From Pasteurella skyensis (lineage in GTDB: Bacteria > Pseudomonadota > Gammaproteobacteria > Enterobacterales > Pasteurellaceae), in assembly GCF_013377295.1 (NCBI RefSeq), contig NZ_CP016180.1, forward strand, positions 2,108,001 to 2,172,000: DNA of 64,000 nt. Direction: 5' to 3'. Below the pieces are notes generated by a model. That model was not told the origin of the DNA, ran no database searches, and was given only the letters and a program-made list of their open reading frames with translations. Positions 46,155 through 57,500 of the stretch are shown here, in pieces. Numbering within the stretch: position 1 is the stretch's first letter; the number at the start of each line of letters is the position of its first letter. Made by a program: the position numbers and the translations under genes.

Positions 46155-46217
46155 ATTCGGTAAATCTGATATTTTTATTATAATCTGACCGCTTGGATTT
46201 ATTGAAATAGTTAAGTT

Positions 46218-46706
46218 TTACAGGTCTAATTCTAATAATTCTGCTGATAGAACAATACCTGTTAGATCTGCATAAACATAATCTTCAGGGAAGAAAGTCA
46301 CACCACCAAAATTAACAGGGGTATCCACTTCACCAATATCATTATTTTCTGATCCAACTGGGATTGGAGCAAGGGCTTGAATACCAATTTCAAGAGTTTC
46401 TAAAATATCTATTTGGCGTACAGCACCATAGACAATAATACCTTCCCAGCCATTTTCAACGGCGGTTGTTGCAAGTTCAGCATCGATTAATGCTCTTCTT
46501 ACAGAACCTCCACCATCAACAAGTAAAATACGTCCTTTACCGTTTTCTTGTAAAACATCGGCAATAAGTCCGTTACTTTCAAAGCATTTAACAGTGGTTA
46601 TTTGTCCAGAAAAGGCGCTATCTCCTCCAAATGTTGAAAACATTGGTTCTACAACATCAAGTTGATCGCCATAAAGATCACAAAGTACAGAAGTATCGAT
46701 ATTCAT
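46218..46706 (-). CDS. rraA: Regulator of ribonuclease activity A
   Basis: RraA binds RNase E and lowers its activity. The 162 residues contain [41 protein letters not shown] and [28 protein letters not shown], closely like Haemophilus/E. coli RraA. The reading is convergent with the DUF606 gene; the IS30 element now lies between. Confidence 0.95.
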   Translation of the reverse strand: MNIDTSVLCDLYGDQLDVVEPMFSTFGGDSAFSGQITTVKCFESNGLIADVLQENGKGRILLVDGGGSVRRALIDAELATTAVENGWEGIIVYGAVRQIDILETLEIGIQALAPIPVGSENNDIGEVDTPVNFGGVTFFPEDYVYADLTGIVLSAELLELDL

Positions 46707-46889
46707 AATGAATCCTATAAAAATAGATGAATTTATGTAGCAGTATAGATCTCTTTATTTAATAACTCAACTTTTTACAAATTTTGTTTTGCAGATGGCT
46801 GTTTATTACTGTAATAGAATTTAATATTGTAGTATAATCAAAAGCCCTTTCTATAAAATTTATATAATAATATTTGGAGTAAATAATAT

Positions 46890-47174
46890 ATGGCTCGAGT
46901 AACGGTACAAGGTGCGGTAGATAAAGTTGGTAATCGTTTTGATTTAATATTAATGGCTTCTCGCCGTGCAAGACAATTACAGCTTCATGTCCGTGAACCT
47001 TTGGTTGAATTAGAAAATGATAAACCAACAGTAATTGCATTAAGAGAAATAGAAGAAGGTCTAATTAATAATGAATTAATGGATCAATTTGAAAATAGTG
47101 ATGCTATTCAAAAAGAAGAAGCTGAGAAAGAAGCGATCTCTTTTTTAACAGATATTAAACCTACAGATATTTAA
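46890..47174 (+). CDS. rpoZ: RNA polymerase omega subunit
   Basis: 94 residues beginning [30 protein letters not shown], characteristic of omega. GGAG lies 10 bases before the ATG. spoT follows 18 bp later, the conserved rpoZ-spoT pair. gmk, often upstream, is not in this place. Confidence 0.96.
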   Translation: MARVTVQGAVDKVGNRFDLILMASRRARQLQLHVREPLVELENDKPTVIALREIEEGLINNELMDQFENSDAIQKEEAEKEAISFLTDIKPTDI

Positions 47175-47192
47175 CTAAGTTTAGGTGTAATA

Positions 47193-48638
47193 GTGTATTT
47201 GGCTGAAGCTTTTGAAGAGTTAAATGAGATTATACAAACTTATTTACCTGCGGATAAAATTGAATTAGTAAAAAAAGCCTTTATTGTGGCTCGTGATGCA
47301 CATGAGGGACAGTTTCGTTCAAGTGGTGAACCTTATATTTATCACCCTGCTGCTGTTGCTTCTATTATTGCAAAAATGAAACTTGATCACGAAGCTATTA
47401 TGGCTGCACTACTGCACGATGTAATAGAAGATACACCTTATACTGAAGAAGAATTAGCGAGTGAATTTGGTATAAGTGTTGCTGAAATTGTTCAAGGTGT
47501 TTCAAAATTAGATAAATTAAAATTTCGTACTCGTCAGGAAGCTCAAGTTGCTAATTTCCAAAAAATGGTTTTAGCAATGACTAAAGATATTCGAGTTGTT
47601 TTAATCAAATTGGCAGATAGAACGCATAATATGCGAACATTAGGTGCATTGCGTCCTGATAAACGTCGTCGTATAGCAAAAGAAACCCTTGAAATTTATA
47701 CTCCTCTTGCTCATCGTTTAGGATTGGATAATCTCAAACGTGAGTTAGAAGATCTTTGCTTTGAAGCTCAATATCCACACCGTTTTCAAGTATTAAAAAT
47801 GGCAGTAGAGTATGCGAGAGAAAATCGTAAACGCTTGATTGAAACCATTTCAAATGAAATTCAAGGTTTATTAGATAAGGCAAATATTCAAGGCTATGTA
47901 TATGGGCGTGAAAAAAATATTTATACCCTCTATCAAAAAATGCGTCAAAAAGATCAGCATTTTCAATCAATCTTAGATATTTATTCTTTTAGAATTGTTG
48001 TAGATAATATAGATAATTGCTATAGAACATTAGGTTTATTACATTCATTATATAAACCTCGTCCAACCTTAATTAAAGATTATATATCTATTCCAAAACC
48101 TAATGGCTACCAATCTTTACATACTTCAATGTTTGGACATAAAGGTATGCCTATTGAAGCGCATATCCGCACTAAAGATATGGATCAAATGGCAGTAATG
48201 GGCGTTTCTGCTTATTGGAGTTATAAAGATGATTCTCATACTAGTGTACAGTTACGAGTGAACAAATGGTTACAAAGTATTGTTGAATTACAACAAAGTA
48301 TTGAAAATACAGAAGAATTTATTGAAAATGTAAAATCTGATCTTTTTTCTGATGATATCTATATTTTTACTCCAAAAGGTAGAATTATTGAATTACCTGA
48401 AAATGCAACAGCCATTGATTTTGCTTATGCACTCCATTCTGATATTGGTGATAGTTGTGTAGCAGCTATTGTTGATCGTAATCCCTATCCATTATCTAAG
48501 CCTTTAAAAACAGGGCAAACAGTTCAAATTAAAACAAAAAAAGGACATACTCCAAAAAAAGAATGGCTGAATTTTGTGGTGAGTGCAAAAACACGTTCTA
48601 AAATTAGACACGCCCTTAAAATACAAACTGAGCAATAA
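47193..48638 (+). CDS. spoT: SpoT-type (p)ppGpp hydrolase/synthetase lacking the C-terminal regulatory half
   Basis: SpoT sets the alarmone (p)ppGpp level. The GTG start at 47193 gives MYLAEAFEELN, matching SpoT N-termini. The hydrolase HD motif is intact (HDVIED, His75-Asp76), as are the synthetase-like region (IKDYISIPKPNGYQSLHTS) and the TGS domain (about 385-450). The protein stops at 481 residues, just after the WLNFVVSAKTRSKIR segment, where enteric SpoT continues for about 220 residues through helical, zinc-finger and ACT domains. No remnant of those is seen before fumC, and recG does not follow. This is a deletion rather than a point frameshift. Confidence 0.92.
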   Translation: MYLAEAFEELNEIIQTYLPADKIELVKKAFIVARDAHEGQFRSSGEPYIYHPAAVASIIAKMKLDHEAIMAALLHDVIEDTPYTEEELASEFGISVAEIVQGVSKLDKLKFRTRQEAQVANFQKMVLAMTKDIRVVLIKLADRTHNMRTLGALRPDKRRRIAKETLEIYTPLAHRLGLDNLKRELEDLCFEAQYPHRFQVLKMAVEYARENRKRLIETISNEIQGLLDKANIQGYVYGREKNIYTLYQKMRQKDQHFQSILDIYSFRIVVDNIDNCYRTLGLLHSLYKPRPTLIKDYISIPKPNGYQSLHTSMFGHKGMPIEAHIRTKDMDQMAVMGVSAYWSYKDDSHTSVQLRVNKWLQSIVELQQSIENTEEFIENVKSDLFSDDIYIFTPKGRIIELPENATAIDFAYALHSDIGDSCVAAIVDRNPYPLSKPLKTGQTVQIKTKKGHTPKKEWLNFVVSAKTRSKIRHALKIQTEQ

Positions 48639-48783
48639 AAAAATAAGTGGTAAAATTTTGTAAAAAATAACCCTTTGAATTTGTGATCTATATCAGAAAA
48701 CTTCTATTATATTATTCCTTTCTTCTTTATGCAGTGATACCATTTCCAGATTACTATATTTTTATAAATTGAAGGAGTATTCT

Positions 48784-50178
48784 ATGGAATTTCGTACTGA
48801 ACACGACACTATGGGTGAAGTGAAAGTCCCTGCTAATCGTTATTGGGCTGCTCAAACTGAGCGTTCACGTAATAACTTTAAAATTGGTGAAGAAGCCTCT
48901 ATGCCAAAAGAAATTATAGAAGCTTTTGGTTATTTGAAAAAAGCAGCTGCTTTTGCAAACTGCGATCTTGGTGTATTACCAACTGAAAAACGTGATTTAA
49001 TTGCCAAAGCCTGTGATGAAATTTTAGCTAACCAATTAAACGGTGAATTTCCACTGGTTATTTGGCAAACAGGATCTGGTACACAATCAAATATGAATGT
49101 GAATGAAGTGGTAGCAAACCGTGCTCACGTCATAAATGGTGGAACATTAGGTGAAAAAAGTGTTATTCACCCAAATGATGATGTGAATAAATCACAATCT
49201 TCAAATGATACCTACCCAACAGCAATGCACATCGCAGCATACAAAAAAGTGGTTGAGCATACACTTCCTGCATTAAAACAGTTACAAAAAACCTTTGCGG
49301 ATAAATCAGACGCATTCAAAAATGTAGTGAAAATCGGTCGTACCCACTTAATGGATGCAACACCATTAACCTTAGGTCAAGAGTTCTCAGCTTACGCAGC
49401 ACAGCTTTCATTTGGTATAAAGGCTCTTGAAAATACCTTGCCACATTTAAGTGAATTAGCATTAGGTGGTACAGCAGTGGGTACAGGTCTAAATACACCA
49501 AAAGGTTACGATGTAAAAGTGGCAGAATATATTGCACAATTTACAGGTTTACCATTTGTAACTGCACAAAATAAATTTGAAGCCTTAGCTAGTCACGATG
49601 CAATCGTAGAAACACATGGTGCGTTAAAACAAATCGCAATGTCATTATTTAAAATCGCAAATGACGTACGTTTATTAGCTTCAGGTCCTCGTAGTGGAAT
49701 TGGTGAAATTTTAATTCCTGAAAATGAACCAGGTTCATCAATTATGCCAGGTAAAGTAAACCCAACCCAGTGTGAAGCCTTAACAATGGTAGCAGCACAA
49801 GTGTTAGGTAACGATACGACTATTTCATTCGCTGGCTCACAGGGTCATTTCCAATTAAACGTATTCAAACCTGTAATGGCGTTTAACTTTTTACAATCAG
49901 CACAACTTTTAGCGGATGCGTGTTTATCATTTGATGAGCATTGTGCAAGTGGTATTGAACCAAACTTTGAGCGTATTAAGATGCAATTAGAAAACTCACT
50001 AATGTTAGTGACTGCATTAAATCCGCATATTGGTTATGAAAATGCAGCGAAAATTGCGAAAACGGCACATAAAAATGGCACAACACTAAGAGAAGAAGCA
50101 ATTAACTTAGGTTTATTAACTTCTGAACAATTTGATGAATGGGTACGTCCTGAAGATATGGTTGGAAGTTTGAAATAG
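48784..50178 (+). CDS. fumC: Fumarate hydratase class II FumC
   Basis: Iron-independent fumarase of the TCA cycle. From the ATG at 48784 (AAGGAG upstream) it has 464 residues. Signature [16 protein letters not shown], the N-terminal [19 protein letters not shown] and [11 protein letters not shown] are all intact. A TTG five codons earlier is possible but needless. Confidence 0.95.
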   Translation: MEFRTEHDTMGEVKVPANRYWAAQTERSRNNFKIGEEASMPKEIIEAFGYLKKAAAFANCDLGVLPTEKRDLIAKACDEILANQLNGEFPLVIWQTGSGTQSNMNVNEVVANRAHVINGGTLGEKSVIHPNDDVNKSQSSNDTYPTAMHIAAYKKVVEHTLPALKQLQKTFADKSDAFKNVVKIGRTHLMDATPLTLGQEFSAYAAQLSFGIKALENTLPHLSELALGGTAVGTGLNTPKGYDVKVAEYIAQFTGLPFVTAQNKFEALASHDAIVETHGALKQIAMSLFKIANDVRLLASGPRSGIGEILIPENEPGSSIMPGKVNPTQCEALTMVAAQVLGNDTTISFAGSQGHFQLNVFKPVMAFNFLQSAQLLADACLSFDEHCASGIEPNFERIKMQLENSLMLVTALNPHIGYENAAKIAKTAHKNGTTLREEAINLGLLTSEQFDEWVRPEDMVGSLK

Positions 50179-50201
50179 TTTTAAACTTATTTATTCATAT
50201 A

Positions 50202-50236
50202 AAAATCCCTTACTTATTTTAGTAAGGGATTTTTTT
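50202..50236 (+). terminator. fumC terminator
   Basis: AATCCCTTACT / AGTAAGGGATT stem with a T-run on the plus strand. The A-run on the other side may also serve the convergent peroxiredoxin gene. Confidence 0.9.
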
Positions 50237-50266
50237 AAGCGGTTACTTTTGACTTACTTTTTGCAA

Positions 50267-50998
50267 TTATGCAAAATATTTTTCTAAATCGTCAAATCCA
50301 CCAATGTGTTGTCCACCAATGAATACTTGAGGTGCTGTTGCACGACCAGTAATAGCACGAACAGATGTTATTGTTGCATCACGACCTAAAATAATTTCTT
50401 CGTAAGCAATACCTTTTTCTTCTAATAACATTTTTGCTTTAGTGCAATATGGGCAACCTGGTTTTGTGATGATTGATGCAGATTGTTTTGCTTTCCAATC
50501 TGGTTTTAAGTATTTGATCATAGTATCTGCATCTGATACTTCAAATGGGTCACCTGGTTTTTGTGGTTCGATGAACATTTTTTCAATTACTCCATCTTTT
50601 ACAAGCATAGAATAACGCCAAGAGCGGTTACCAAAACCGATACCATCTTCATTTACTAACATTCCCATTGCTTCTGTAAACTTACCACTTCCATCTGGTA
50701 GGAATTTAATATTTTTTGCATTTTGATCTGCTTTCCACGCATTCATTACAAAAGTATCGTTTACAGATAAACAATAGATATCATCGATACCTAATGCTTC
50801 AAATTCACTAAATAATTCGTTATAACGAGGTAAGTGAGTTGAAGAACAAGTTGGTGTGAATGCACCTGGTAATGCGAATAAAATTACAGTTTTACCTGCA
50901 AAAATATCATTTGAAGTTACATCAACCCAGCTATCTTCTTGGCGTGTGTGAAATGTAACTTGAGGTACTTTTTGACCTGAAATATCTTGTAAAGACAT
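50267..50998 (-). CDS. Peroxiredoxin 5-glutaredoxin hybrid
   Basis: A fusion peroxidase as first described in Haemophilus influenzae (hybrid Prx5/PGdx), reducing peroxides with glutathione. Residues 1-165 form the Prx5 domain with peroxidatic Cys51 in PGAFTPTCSSTHLP. Residues 172-243 form glutaredoxin with the CPYC site (Cys183, Cys186). It is divergent from oxyR, and OxyR control is likely. Confidence 0.95.
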   Translation of the reverse strand: MSLQDISGQKVPQVTFHTRQEDSWVDVTSNDIFAGKTVILFALPGAFTPTCSSTHLPRYNELFSEFEALGIDDIYCLSVNDTFVMNAWKADQNAKNIKFLPDGSGKFTEAMGMLVNEDGIGFGNRSWRYSMLVKDGVIEKMFIEPQKPGDPFEVSDADTMIKYLKPDWKAKQSASIITKPGCPYCTKAKMLLEEKGIAYEEIILGRDATITSVRAITGRATAPQVFIGGQHIGGFDDLEKYFA

Positions 50999-51108
50999 AA
51001 TTTTCTCCTATTTTATTGAGGTGTTTTGTTAAAAACTATTGACTATTTTACACCTATTTATGTCATAATGTCGCCTATTGTATCAATAGGTTTTTATAGG
51101 GTATTTCT
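50999..51108. promoter_or_regulatory. Divergent Prx5-Grx/oxyR promoter region
   Basis: The 110-bp gap contains CTAT-N7-ATAG (51075-51089) with a further ATAG ten bases on. This resembles the centre of the four-part OxyR-binding pattern (ATAG-N7-CTAT-N7-ATAG-N7-CTAT) but the outer parts are poor. A CATAAT -10-like element is present at 51064. Confidence 0.45.
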
Positions 51109-51999
51109 ATGAATATTAGAGATCTTGAGTATTTAATCGCTCTTTCAGAGTTTAAACACTTCCGTAAAGCAGCAGATTCTTGCAATGTAAGTCAACCCAC
51201 ATTGAGTGGTCAAATTAAAAAATTGGAAAATGAATTAGGTACGATATTACTTGAAAGAACAAGTCGTAAAGTACTCTTTACCCAAGCGGGTTTAATGTTA
51301 GTTGAACAAGCAAAAGTTATTTTACGAGAAGTTAAAGTGCTTAAAGATATGGCAAATAATCAGGGTAAAGATATGTCAGGGCCTCTTCATATTGGTATTA
51401 TTCCAACACTTGCTCCTTATTTATCTCCAATAATTTTGCCTTTTTTATCTAAAAGTTTTCCTAAGTTAGAGTTATATATTTATGAGCTTCAAACGGCTGA
51501 ATTAGTACAACAATTGGAAACAGGGCAGTTAGATTGTGGATTATTAGCATTTTGTCAAGAAACCACACCTTTTATTGAAGTACCTATTTTTGAAGAAAAA
51601 ATACAATTAGCCGTATCAAATAAACATAAATGGGCAAATTTGAAAGAAATCGCATTATCAGAATTATCCGAAAAAGAGATGTTATTACTTGATGATGGTC
51701 ATTGTTTGCGAGATAAAGCATTAAGTTATTGTTTATCTGTTGGAGGAAAAGAAGATAAACACTTTAAAGCAAAAAGTTTAGAGACATTGAGAAATATGGT
51801 TTCAGCAAATATGGGAATGACTTTAATGCCTGAATTAGCAATGGAATCAAAATTAGATAAACAAATACATTATATTCCTTTTGAAAAACCACAACCTTCT
51901 AGAAAAATAGGGCTAATTTATCGTCCAGGTTCACCTTTAAGAGTAAGATATGAGCGATTAGCAAAAGAAATAGCACAAATAATGGAAAAATATTTGTAA
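51109..51999 (+). CDS. oxyR: Peroxide-sensing LysR-type regulator OxyR
   Basis: A redox-sensitive activator of antioxidant genes. The 296 residues have the winged-helix N-terminus (FRKAADSCNVSQPTLSGQIKKLE) and the sensing pair Cys199 and Cys208 (DDGHCLRDKALSYC) at the E. coli positions. Start ATG has GGGTAT upstream. It reads away from the Prx5-Grx gene. Confidence 0.95.
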   Translation: MNIRDLEYLIALSEFKHFRKAADSCNVSQPTLSGQIKKLENELGTILLERTSRKVLFTQAGLMLVEQAKVILREVKVLKDMANNQGKDMSGPLHIGIIPTLAPYLSPIILPFLSKSFPKLELYIYELQTAELVQQLETGQLDCGLLAFCQETTPFIEVPIFEEKIQLAVSNKHKWANLKEIALSELSEKEMLLLDDGHCLRDKALSYCLSVGGKEDKHFKAKSLETLRNMVSANMGMTLMPELAMESKLDKQIHYIPFEKPQPSRKIGLIYRPGSPLRVRYERLAKEIAQIMEKYL

Positions 52000-52005
52000 A
52001 TTTAT

Positions 52006-53361
52006 TTAAGAATTATTCAATTCTTGCATTTGTTGACGATAACGCCCTGCCGCTAAATGATAAAAAGGTTTTGGACAAAAATGACGAGAAACAACAGAAG
52101 CAATGAGAGATCCCATTATTCCCCAAATCATTGTTGATTGACTACCCGTCATTTCCATTACCACTACTGCTGCGGTGAGAGGGGATTGTGTTAGTGCGGC
52201 TAAAAAAGCAGACATTGAGAGCAATACTAATAAACGCTCATCAACAATACCCCCAGTTAATGCCCAAATGTCGGATCCAATTCCAGCTCCCATCGTTAAT
52301 GCTGGAGAAAAAATACCACCAGCAATACCAGTCCAATAAGTAAAAATGGTTGCTAATATTTTTAATATACCTATGCCATCAGCAGTAATATCTGTTGGAG
52401 AATCATTTAACATTGACATTACTACTGAATAACCTGTTCCATAAGTTGTACCATCACTATATACGCCTAATGCAGCTAGAATAATACCTAGTAGTACTGC
52501 TAAAACCACTGGATTACGACGAACCCAGCCTCGTAGAAATGGAGGTACATAGCCAGCAGGACCTTTTGCAATCATTCGTGCTGTAATCCCTCCTAATATC
52601 CCATTAATGACAGCACATAATAATACCCACATTAACATATTTGGTGCAGAATTAATTCCTCTATAATTTGAGAAATAAGGGTTATTTCCCATAATAGCAA
52701 CAAAAATAAAACCAGAGGCTAAAACACCAAATAATACTCGACGTTCCCAACGAAGTATTACTCCTCGTCCAAGTTCTTCTATCGCAAAAATAACACCAGC
52801 AAGAGGAGCGTTAAATGCAGCAGCTAAGCCACCCGCAGCTCCTGTGGCAATAAGTTGATTAAAACACATTCCCTTAAATGCCAAATTATGTTTACGACAA
52901 AAATTTCCCCATGCAAGCATCACTGCGGCTCCAACCTGAACAGAAGGACCTTCTCGACCAACACTTGCTCCAATTAGCATTGCTAAAAATGTTAAAGGAA
53001 TTTTTAAAAGAGACGTTTCTAACTTAATTAAGTGTGTTTTAAATGGAGTATAAGGTAATTTAATGGAAGCAATTACTTGAGGAATACCACTTCCAGCTAC
53101 ATTTGGTGCAAATCGTTTTGTTGCCCAAGTCAGAAAAGCTAACCCTAATGGCAAAATTATCCAAGCTAAATAAGGATAACGTTTAACCCACCAAATATTT
53201 AATTCAAGCCCTAAATCAGCGAGTTTTGCAAAGCCTAAAGATGTTAGAGAAACAATGACTGATCCAATTAATAAACACAGAAAATCCAATGATTTTCGTG
53301 ATAAACGAGTTGTTTGAATCAATTTATGTCTTAAAAAATGTAAATTTTTTGCAATGAACAT
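52006..53361 (-). CDS. clcA: ClC-family chloride channel / Cl-/H+ antiporter
   Basis: A 451-residue inner-membrane protein with about ten helices. The ClC selectivity motifs are recognisable: GSGIPQVIAS, GREGPSVQVG and AGGIFSPALTMGAG. No C-terminal CBS domains. E. coli ClcA helps acid resistance; whether this one does is inference. It is convergent with oxyR, with 6 bp between stops. Confidence 0.88.
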   Translation of the reverse strand: MFIAKNLHFLRHKLIQTTRLSRKSLDFLCLLIGSVIVSLTSLGFAKLADLGLELNIWWVKRYPYLAWIILPLGLAFLTWATKRFAPNVAGSGIPQVIASIKLPYTPFKTHLIKLETSLLKIPLTFLAMLIGASVGREGPSVQVGAAVMLAWGNFCRKHNLAFKGMCFNQLIATGAAGGLAAAFNAPLAGVIFAIEELGRGVILRWERRVLFGVLASGFIFVAIMGNNPYFSNYRGINSAPNMLMWVLLCAVINGILGGITARMIAKGPAGYVPPFLRGWVRRNPVVLAVLLGIILAALGVYSDGTTYGTGYSVVMSMLNDSPTDITADGIGILKILATIFTYWTGIAGGIFSPALTMGAGIGSDIWALTGGIVDERLLVLLSMSAFLAALTQSPLTAAVVVMEMTGSQSTMIWGIMGSLIASVVSRHFCPKPFYHLAAGRYRQQMQELNNS

Positions 53362-53601
53362 AGGTAAAATAAAAAATAAAATGTGATTAGCTAATAATAA
53401 CTCAAAAATAACACTATTTACTTTGATTTATACCAAAATTTTAAAAAATTTATTTAAAAAGATCTTTGTTTTTTTGTATTTAGATCTTAAATAAATAAAA
53501 TTATTATTAATTAGATTATTAAATTTACAAAAAAATTAAAAAAGTAGTAAAATTTTGATATAGTTAGACAGTTTTTTATTAATTATTATTAGGAGAAAAA
53601 A

Positions 53602-54372
53602 ATGGCACGTCGTCCACTTGTAATGGGTAACTGGAAATTAAACGGTAGCAAAGCATTCACAAAACAATTAGTTGAAGGCTTAAAAGCAGAATTAAAAGAA
53701 GTGAAAGGCTGTGATGTCGCAATTGCACCACCAGTAATGTATTTAGCTGAAGCTGAAGCGGCACTAACCGGTCAATCTGTGATTGCATTAGGTTCACAAA
53801 ATGTGGATTTAAAACAATCTGGTGCATTCACGGGCGATATTTCAACTGAAATGTTAAAAGATTTTGGTGCAAAATACATTATCATCGGTCATTCTGAGCG
53901 TCGTCAATACCACAAAGAAAGTGATGAATTTGTAGCACAAAAATTCGGTGCGTTAAAAGAAGCGGGTTTAGTGCCTGTATTGTGTATCGGTGAAACGGAA
54001 CAAGAAAACGAAGAAGGAAAAACGCAAGAAGTTTGCCAACGTCAAATTGATGCAGTTTTAAATACTTTAGGTGTAGAAGCATTTAACGGTGCAATCATTG
54101 CTTATGAACCAATTTGGGCAATCGGAACAGGTAAATCTGCCACTCCTGAGCAAGCTCAAGCAATTCACAAATCAATCCGTGATCATATCGCTGCAAAATC
54201 TCAAGCAGTCGCAGATCAAGTAATTATCCAATACGGTGGTTCAGTAAATGATTCAAATGCAGCAGACCTATTTACACAACCAGATATTGATGGTGCGTTA
54301 GTAGGTGGAGCTTCACTTAAAGCAGATGCTTTTGCAGTAATTGTTAAAGCAGCAGAAAAAGCAAAAAGTTAA
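53602..54372 (+). CDS. tpiA: Triosephosphate isomerase
   Basis: The glycolytic interconversion of DHAP and G3P. 256 residues with the catalytic His in IIGHSERRQ and the active-site Glu in [11 protein letters not shown]; substrate Lys near residue 12 (GNWKLNGS). AGGAG before the ATG; codons are biased as for a highly expressed gene. Confidence 0.96.
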   Translation: MARRPLVMGNWKLNGSKAFTKQLVEGLKAELKEVKGCDVAIAPPVMYLAEAEAALTGQSVIALGSQNVDLKQSGAFTGDISTEMLKDFGAKYIIIGHSERRQYHKESDEFVAQKFGALKEAGLVPVLCIGETEQENEEGKTQEVCQRQIDAVLNTLGVEAFNGAIIAYEPIWAIGTGKSATPEQAQAIHKSIRDHIAAKSQAVADQVIIQYGGSVNDSNAADLFTQPDIDGALVGGASLKADAFAVIVKAAEKAKS

Positions 54373-54400
54373 TTTATTTCTAAATAAATAGCCCTACTAC

Positions 54401-54454
54401 AAGCGGTACGATTATTACAAAAATTTGCAAATTTTTTTGATAATCGTACCGCTT
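54401..54454 (+). terminator. Inverted uptake-signal pair after tpiA
   Basis: AAGCGGTACGATTAT and its inverse flank AAATTTGCAAATTT; the left copy has the full ACAAGCGGT core (54399-54407). It forms a long hairpin before putA and likely ends tpiA transcription. Confidence 0.8.
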
Positions 54455-54569
54455 GATTTTTCTAAAGTTGCAGATAATTTCACAAAATTTATAATTTGTA
54501 GTTTACTATTAACACTTTAATTGCTATTTTTTTACAATGTTTTTACAAAATAAATAGGAATGGTGTGTT

Positions 54570-57500
54570 ATGTCTTTTTCTCTTTCTAAAAAATATAGTC
54601 AATTACGTCGTGATATCACTTCATATTATCGCATTGATGAAAAAAAAGCGGTTGATCAGTTATATGAAACCTTAACTTTTACTCCCGAGCAAGAAAATGC
54701 CATTCAAAAAAATGCCGTAAATTTAATTAATAAAGTGCGTAATATTAAGAAGAATAGCTATGGCATTGATGCTTTAATGCAAGAGTTTTCATTGGGTGAT
54801 GAAGAGGGAATAGCATTAATGTGTTTAGCGGAAGCATTATTACGTATTCCAGATGAAGAAACACAAGATGAATTAATTCACGATAAATTAAAAGAGGGCA
54901 ATTGGCAAAGTCATATTGGGCGATCTTCTTCTATCTTTATTAACGCAGCTAGCTACGGTTTGTTACTGGGTAAAAAATTAAGCGGTAGTTTTGATGAAGA
55001 AACCCTTTCTAATGCGTTAACTCGTAGTTTTGCACGTTTATCTGCACCCGCTATGCGACTCGCAATGCTACAAGCAATGCGTATTTTAGGTGCTCAGTTT
55101 GTCACAGGAACAGATATTAACAATGCCCTTCATCGAGTAAAAAAACGTGTTGAGAAAGGATTTTGTTTCTCTTTTGATATGCTAGGTGAAGCAGCAATGA
55201 CAGCTTCTGATGCCGAGCGGTATTTTCAAGATTATATTAATGCCATCGAAGCCGTTGGTAGAGATTCTGCAGATAAAGATATTTTTCAATCAAATGGCGT
55301 TTCAGTAAAACTTTCTGCCATTCATCCACGTTATTTTCGTTCGCAATATGATCGTGTTATGGACGAACTTTACCCAAAACTAAAACAACTAATGTTGTTA
55401 GGTAAAAAATACAATATTGGTATTAATATTGACGCTGAGGAAGCCAGCCGCTTAGAACTTTCTTTAGATCTAGTTGAAAAATTATTAGATGAACCAGAAT
55501 TAAAAGGCTATAAAGGAATAGGTTTTGTTATTCAAGCCTATTCAAAACGTTGCCCTAAAGTGATTGATTATTTAATTGAATTAGCCCGTGAAAAACAAGG
55601 TTATTTAATGATCCGCTTGGTAAAAGGAGCATATTGGGACAGTGAAATTAAATGGGCACAAACAGAAGGATTAGAAGGCTTCCCTGTTTATACTCGAAAA
55701 AATCATACCGATATTTCTTACATTGCTTGTGCTAAAAAATTATTAACGGCTCAAGATGTGATTTATCCACAATTTGCGACCCATAACGTACAAAGTTTAT
55801 GTACGATTTATGAATTAGGTAAAGATAAAAATTATGAATTTCAATGCCTACACGGAATGGGTGAGAATTTATATGACAACGTGGTTGGAAAAGAGAATTT
55901 TGACCGCTTAGTTCGTGTTTATGCTCCTGTTGGTACACACGAAACCCTGCTCGCCTATTTAGTGCGTCGTTTATTAGAAAATGGGGCTAATTCCTCTTTT
56001 GTACATCAACTGATCGATGAAACCATTCCCGCAGAACAGTTAGTGACACCACCTTGGAAACTTTATGAAAAATCTCAAGGTGAGCGAAACAAGGCGGTAA
56101 AATTACCATTAGAACTATTTAGTGATCGTAAAAATTCACAAGGTTTTGATTTAACCAATGAATTTACCCTTGAACAATTAGAGCAAGGTTTTGAAAATGC
56201 ACAAATTGAAGCGGTTACATCCTTAGTAAATTTTGCAAATAAAACTATTCACCACGAAAGTCATTCTGTTTTTAATCCAGCGGATCTATCTAGTAAAGTC
56301 GGTGAGGTTTCATTTTTAAAAGTAGACGCAGTAGAACAAGTTTTTGGAAGTGCAACGATGACCGAGTGGAATAATTTTGATGCTACCTCAAAAGCAGATA
56401 TTTTACGTAAAACCGCCAATCTTTACGAAGAGAATGCAGCATTACTAATGAAAATTGCCATTTTAGAGGCAGGTAAAACCTTACCAAATGCTATTGCAGA
56501 ATTACGAGAGGCTGTGGATTTCTTACGTTATTATGCGGTTCAGTTAGAAAAATTGGCTCAATTGGGTAAACTTGCTGAGCCGAGAGGTAAGATTTTATGT
56601 ATCTCTCCTTGGAACTTCCCATTAGCGATTTTCACAGGGCAAATTGCCGCAAGTTTGGCAGCAGGGAATGTGGTGATAGCAAAACCTGCTGAGCAAACTT
56701 CATTAATTGCCGCTGCTGCAGTTGAATTATTTTACCAAGCAGGCTTACCTCGTAGTGCATTGCAATTAGTATTAGGCACGGGTGATATTGGTGCAGCATT
56801 GGTAAAACAACCTTTTGATGGAGTGGTATTTACTGGTTCAACGGAAGTAGCAAAACTGATCAATGAACAATTAGCACAAACAGATAATGATCCTGTTTTT
56901 ATTGCAGAAACAGGTGGACAAAATGTGTTAGTGGTTGATTCTTCTGCTCTGGCAGAACAAGTGATTGCAGATGTCTTAAACTCTGCTTTTGATTCAGCAG
57001 GACAACGTTGCTCTGCATTACGTATTTTATTATTACAAGAAGATGTTGCCGATAAAATTTACTCAATGCTATGTGAGGCAATGAAAGAGTTAAAAGTAGG
57101 AAACCCAACACAACTTGCCACTGATGTTGGTCCTGTTATTGACAAGGAAGCACTACAAAATTTAGACAATCACAAAATGAAAATGCGTCAAATAGCACAG
57201 CGTTATGTAGAACTTAAATCCCCTAAAGAAGGGCATTTTGTCGCACCTGCTGTTTATATATTAGATAACTTGGCACAACTAGAACGAGAAGTCTTTGGAC
57301 CTATTTTACATATCGTTACCTATAAAAAAGAGAACCTCGCTAATGTGCTAGCTGAAGTCAATGCAAAAGGATATGCACTAACAGGAGGTTGCCATAGCCG
57401 AATTTATAAGCAGATGGATTTTGTTGAAAAACATCTAAATTGCGGTAATTTTTATATCAATAGAAATATTGTAGGTGCGGTTGTTGGGGTTCAGCCTTTT

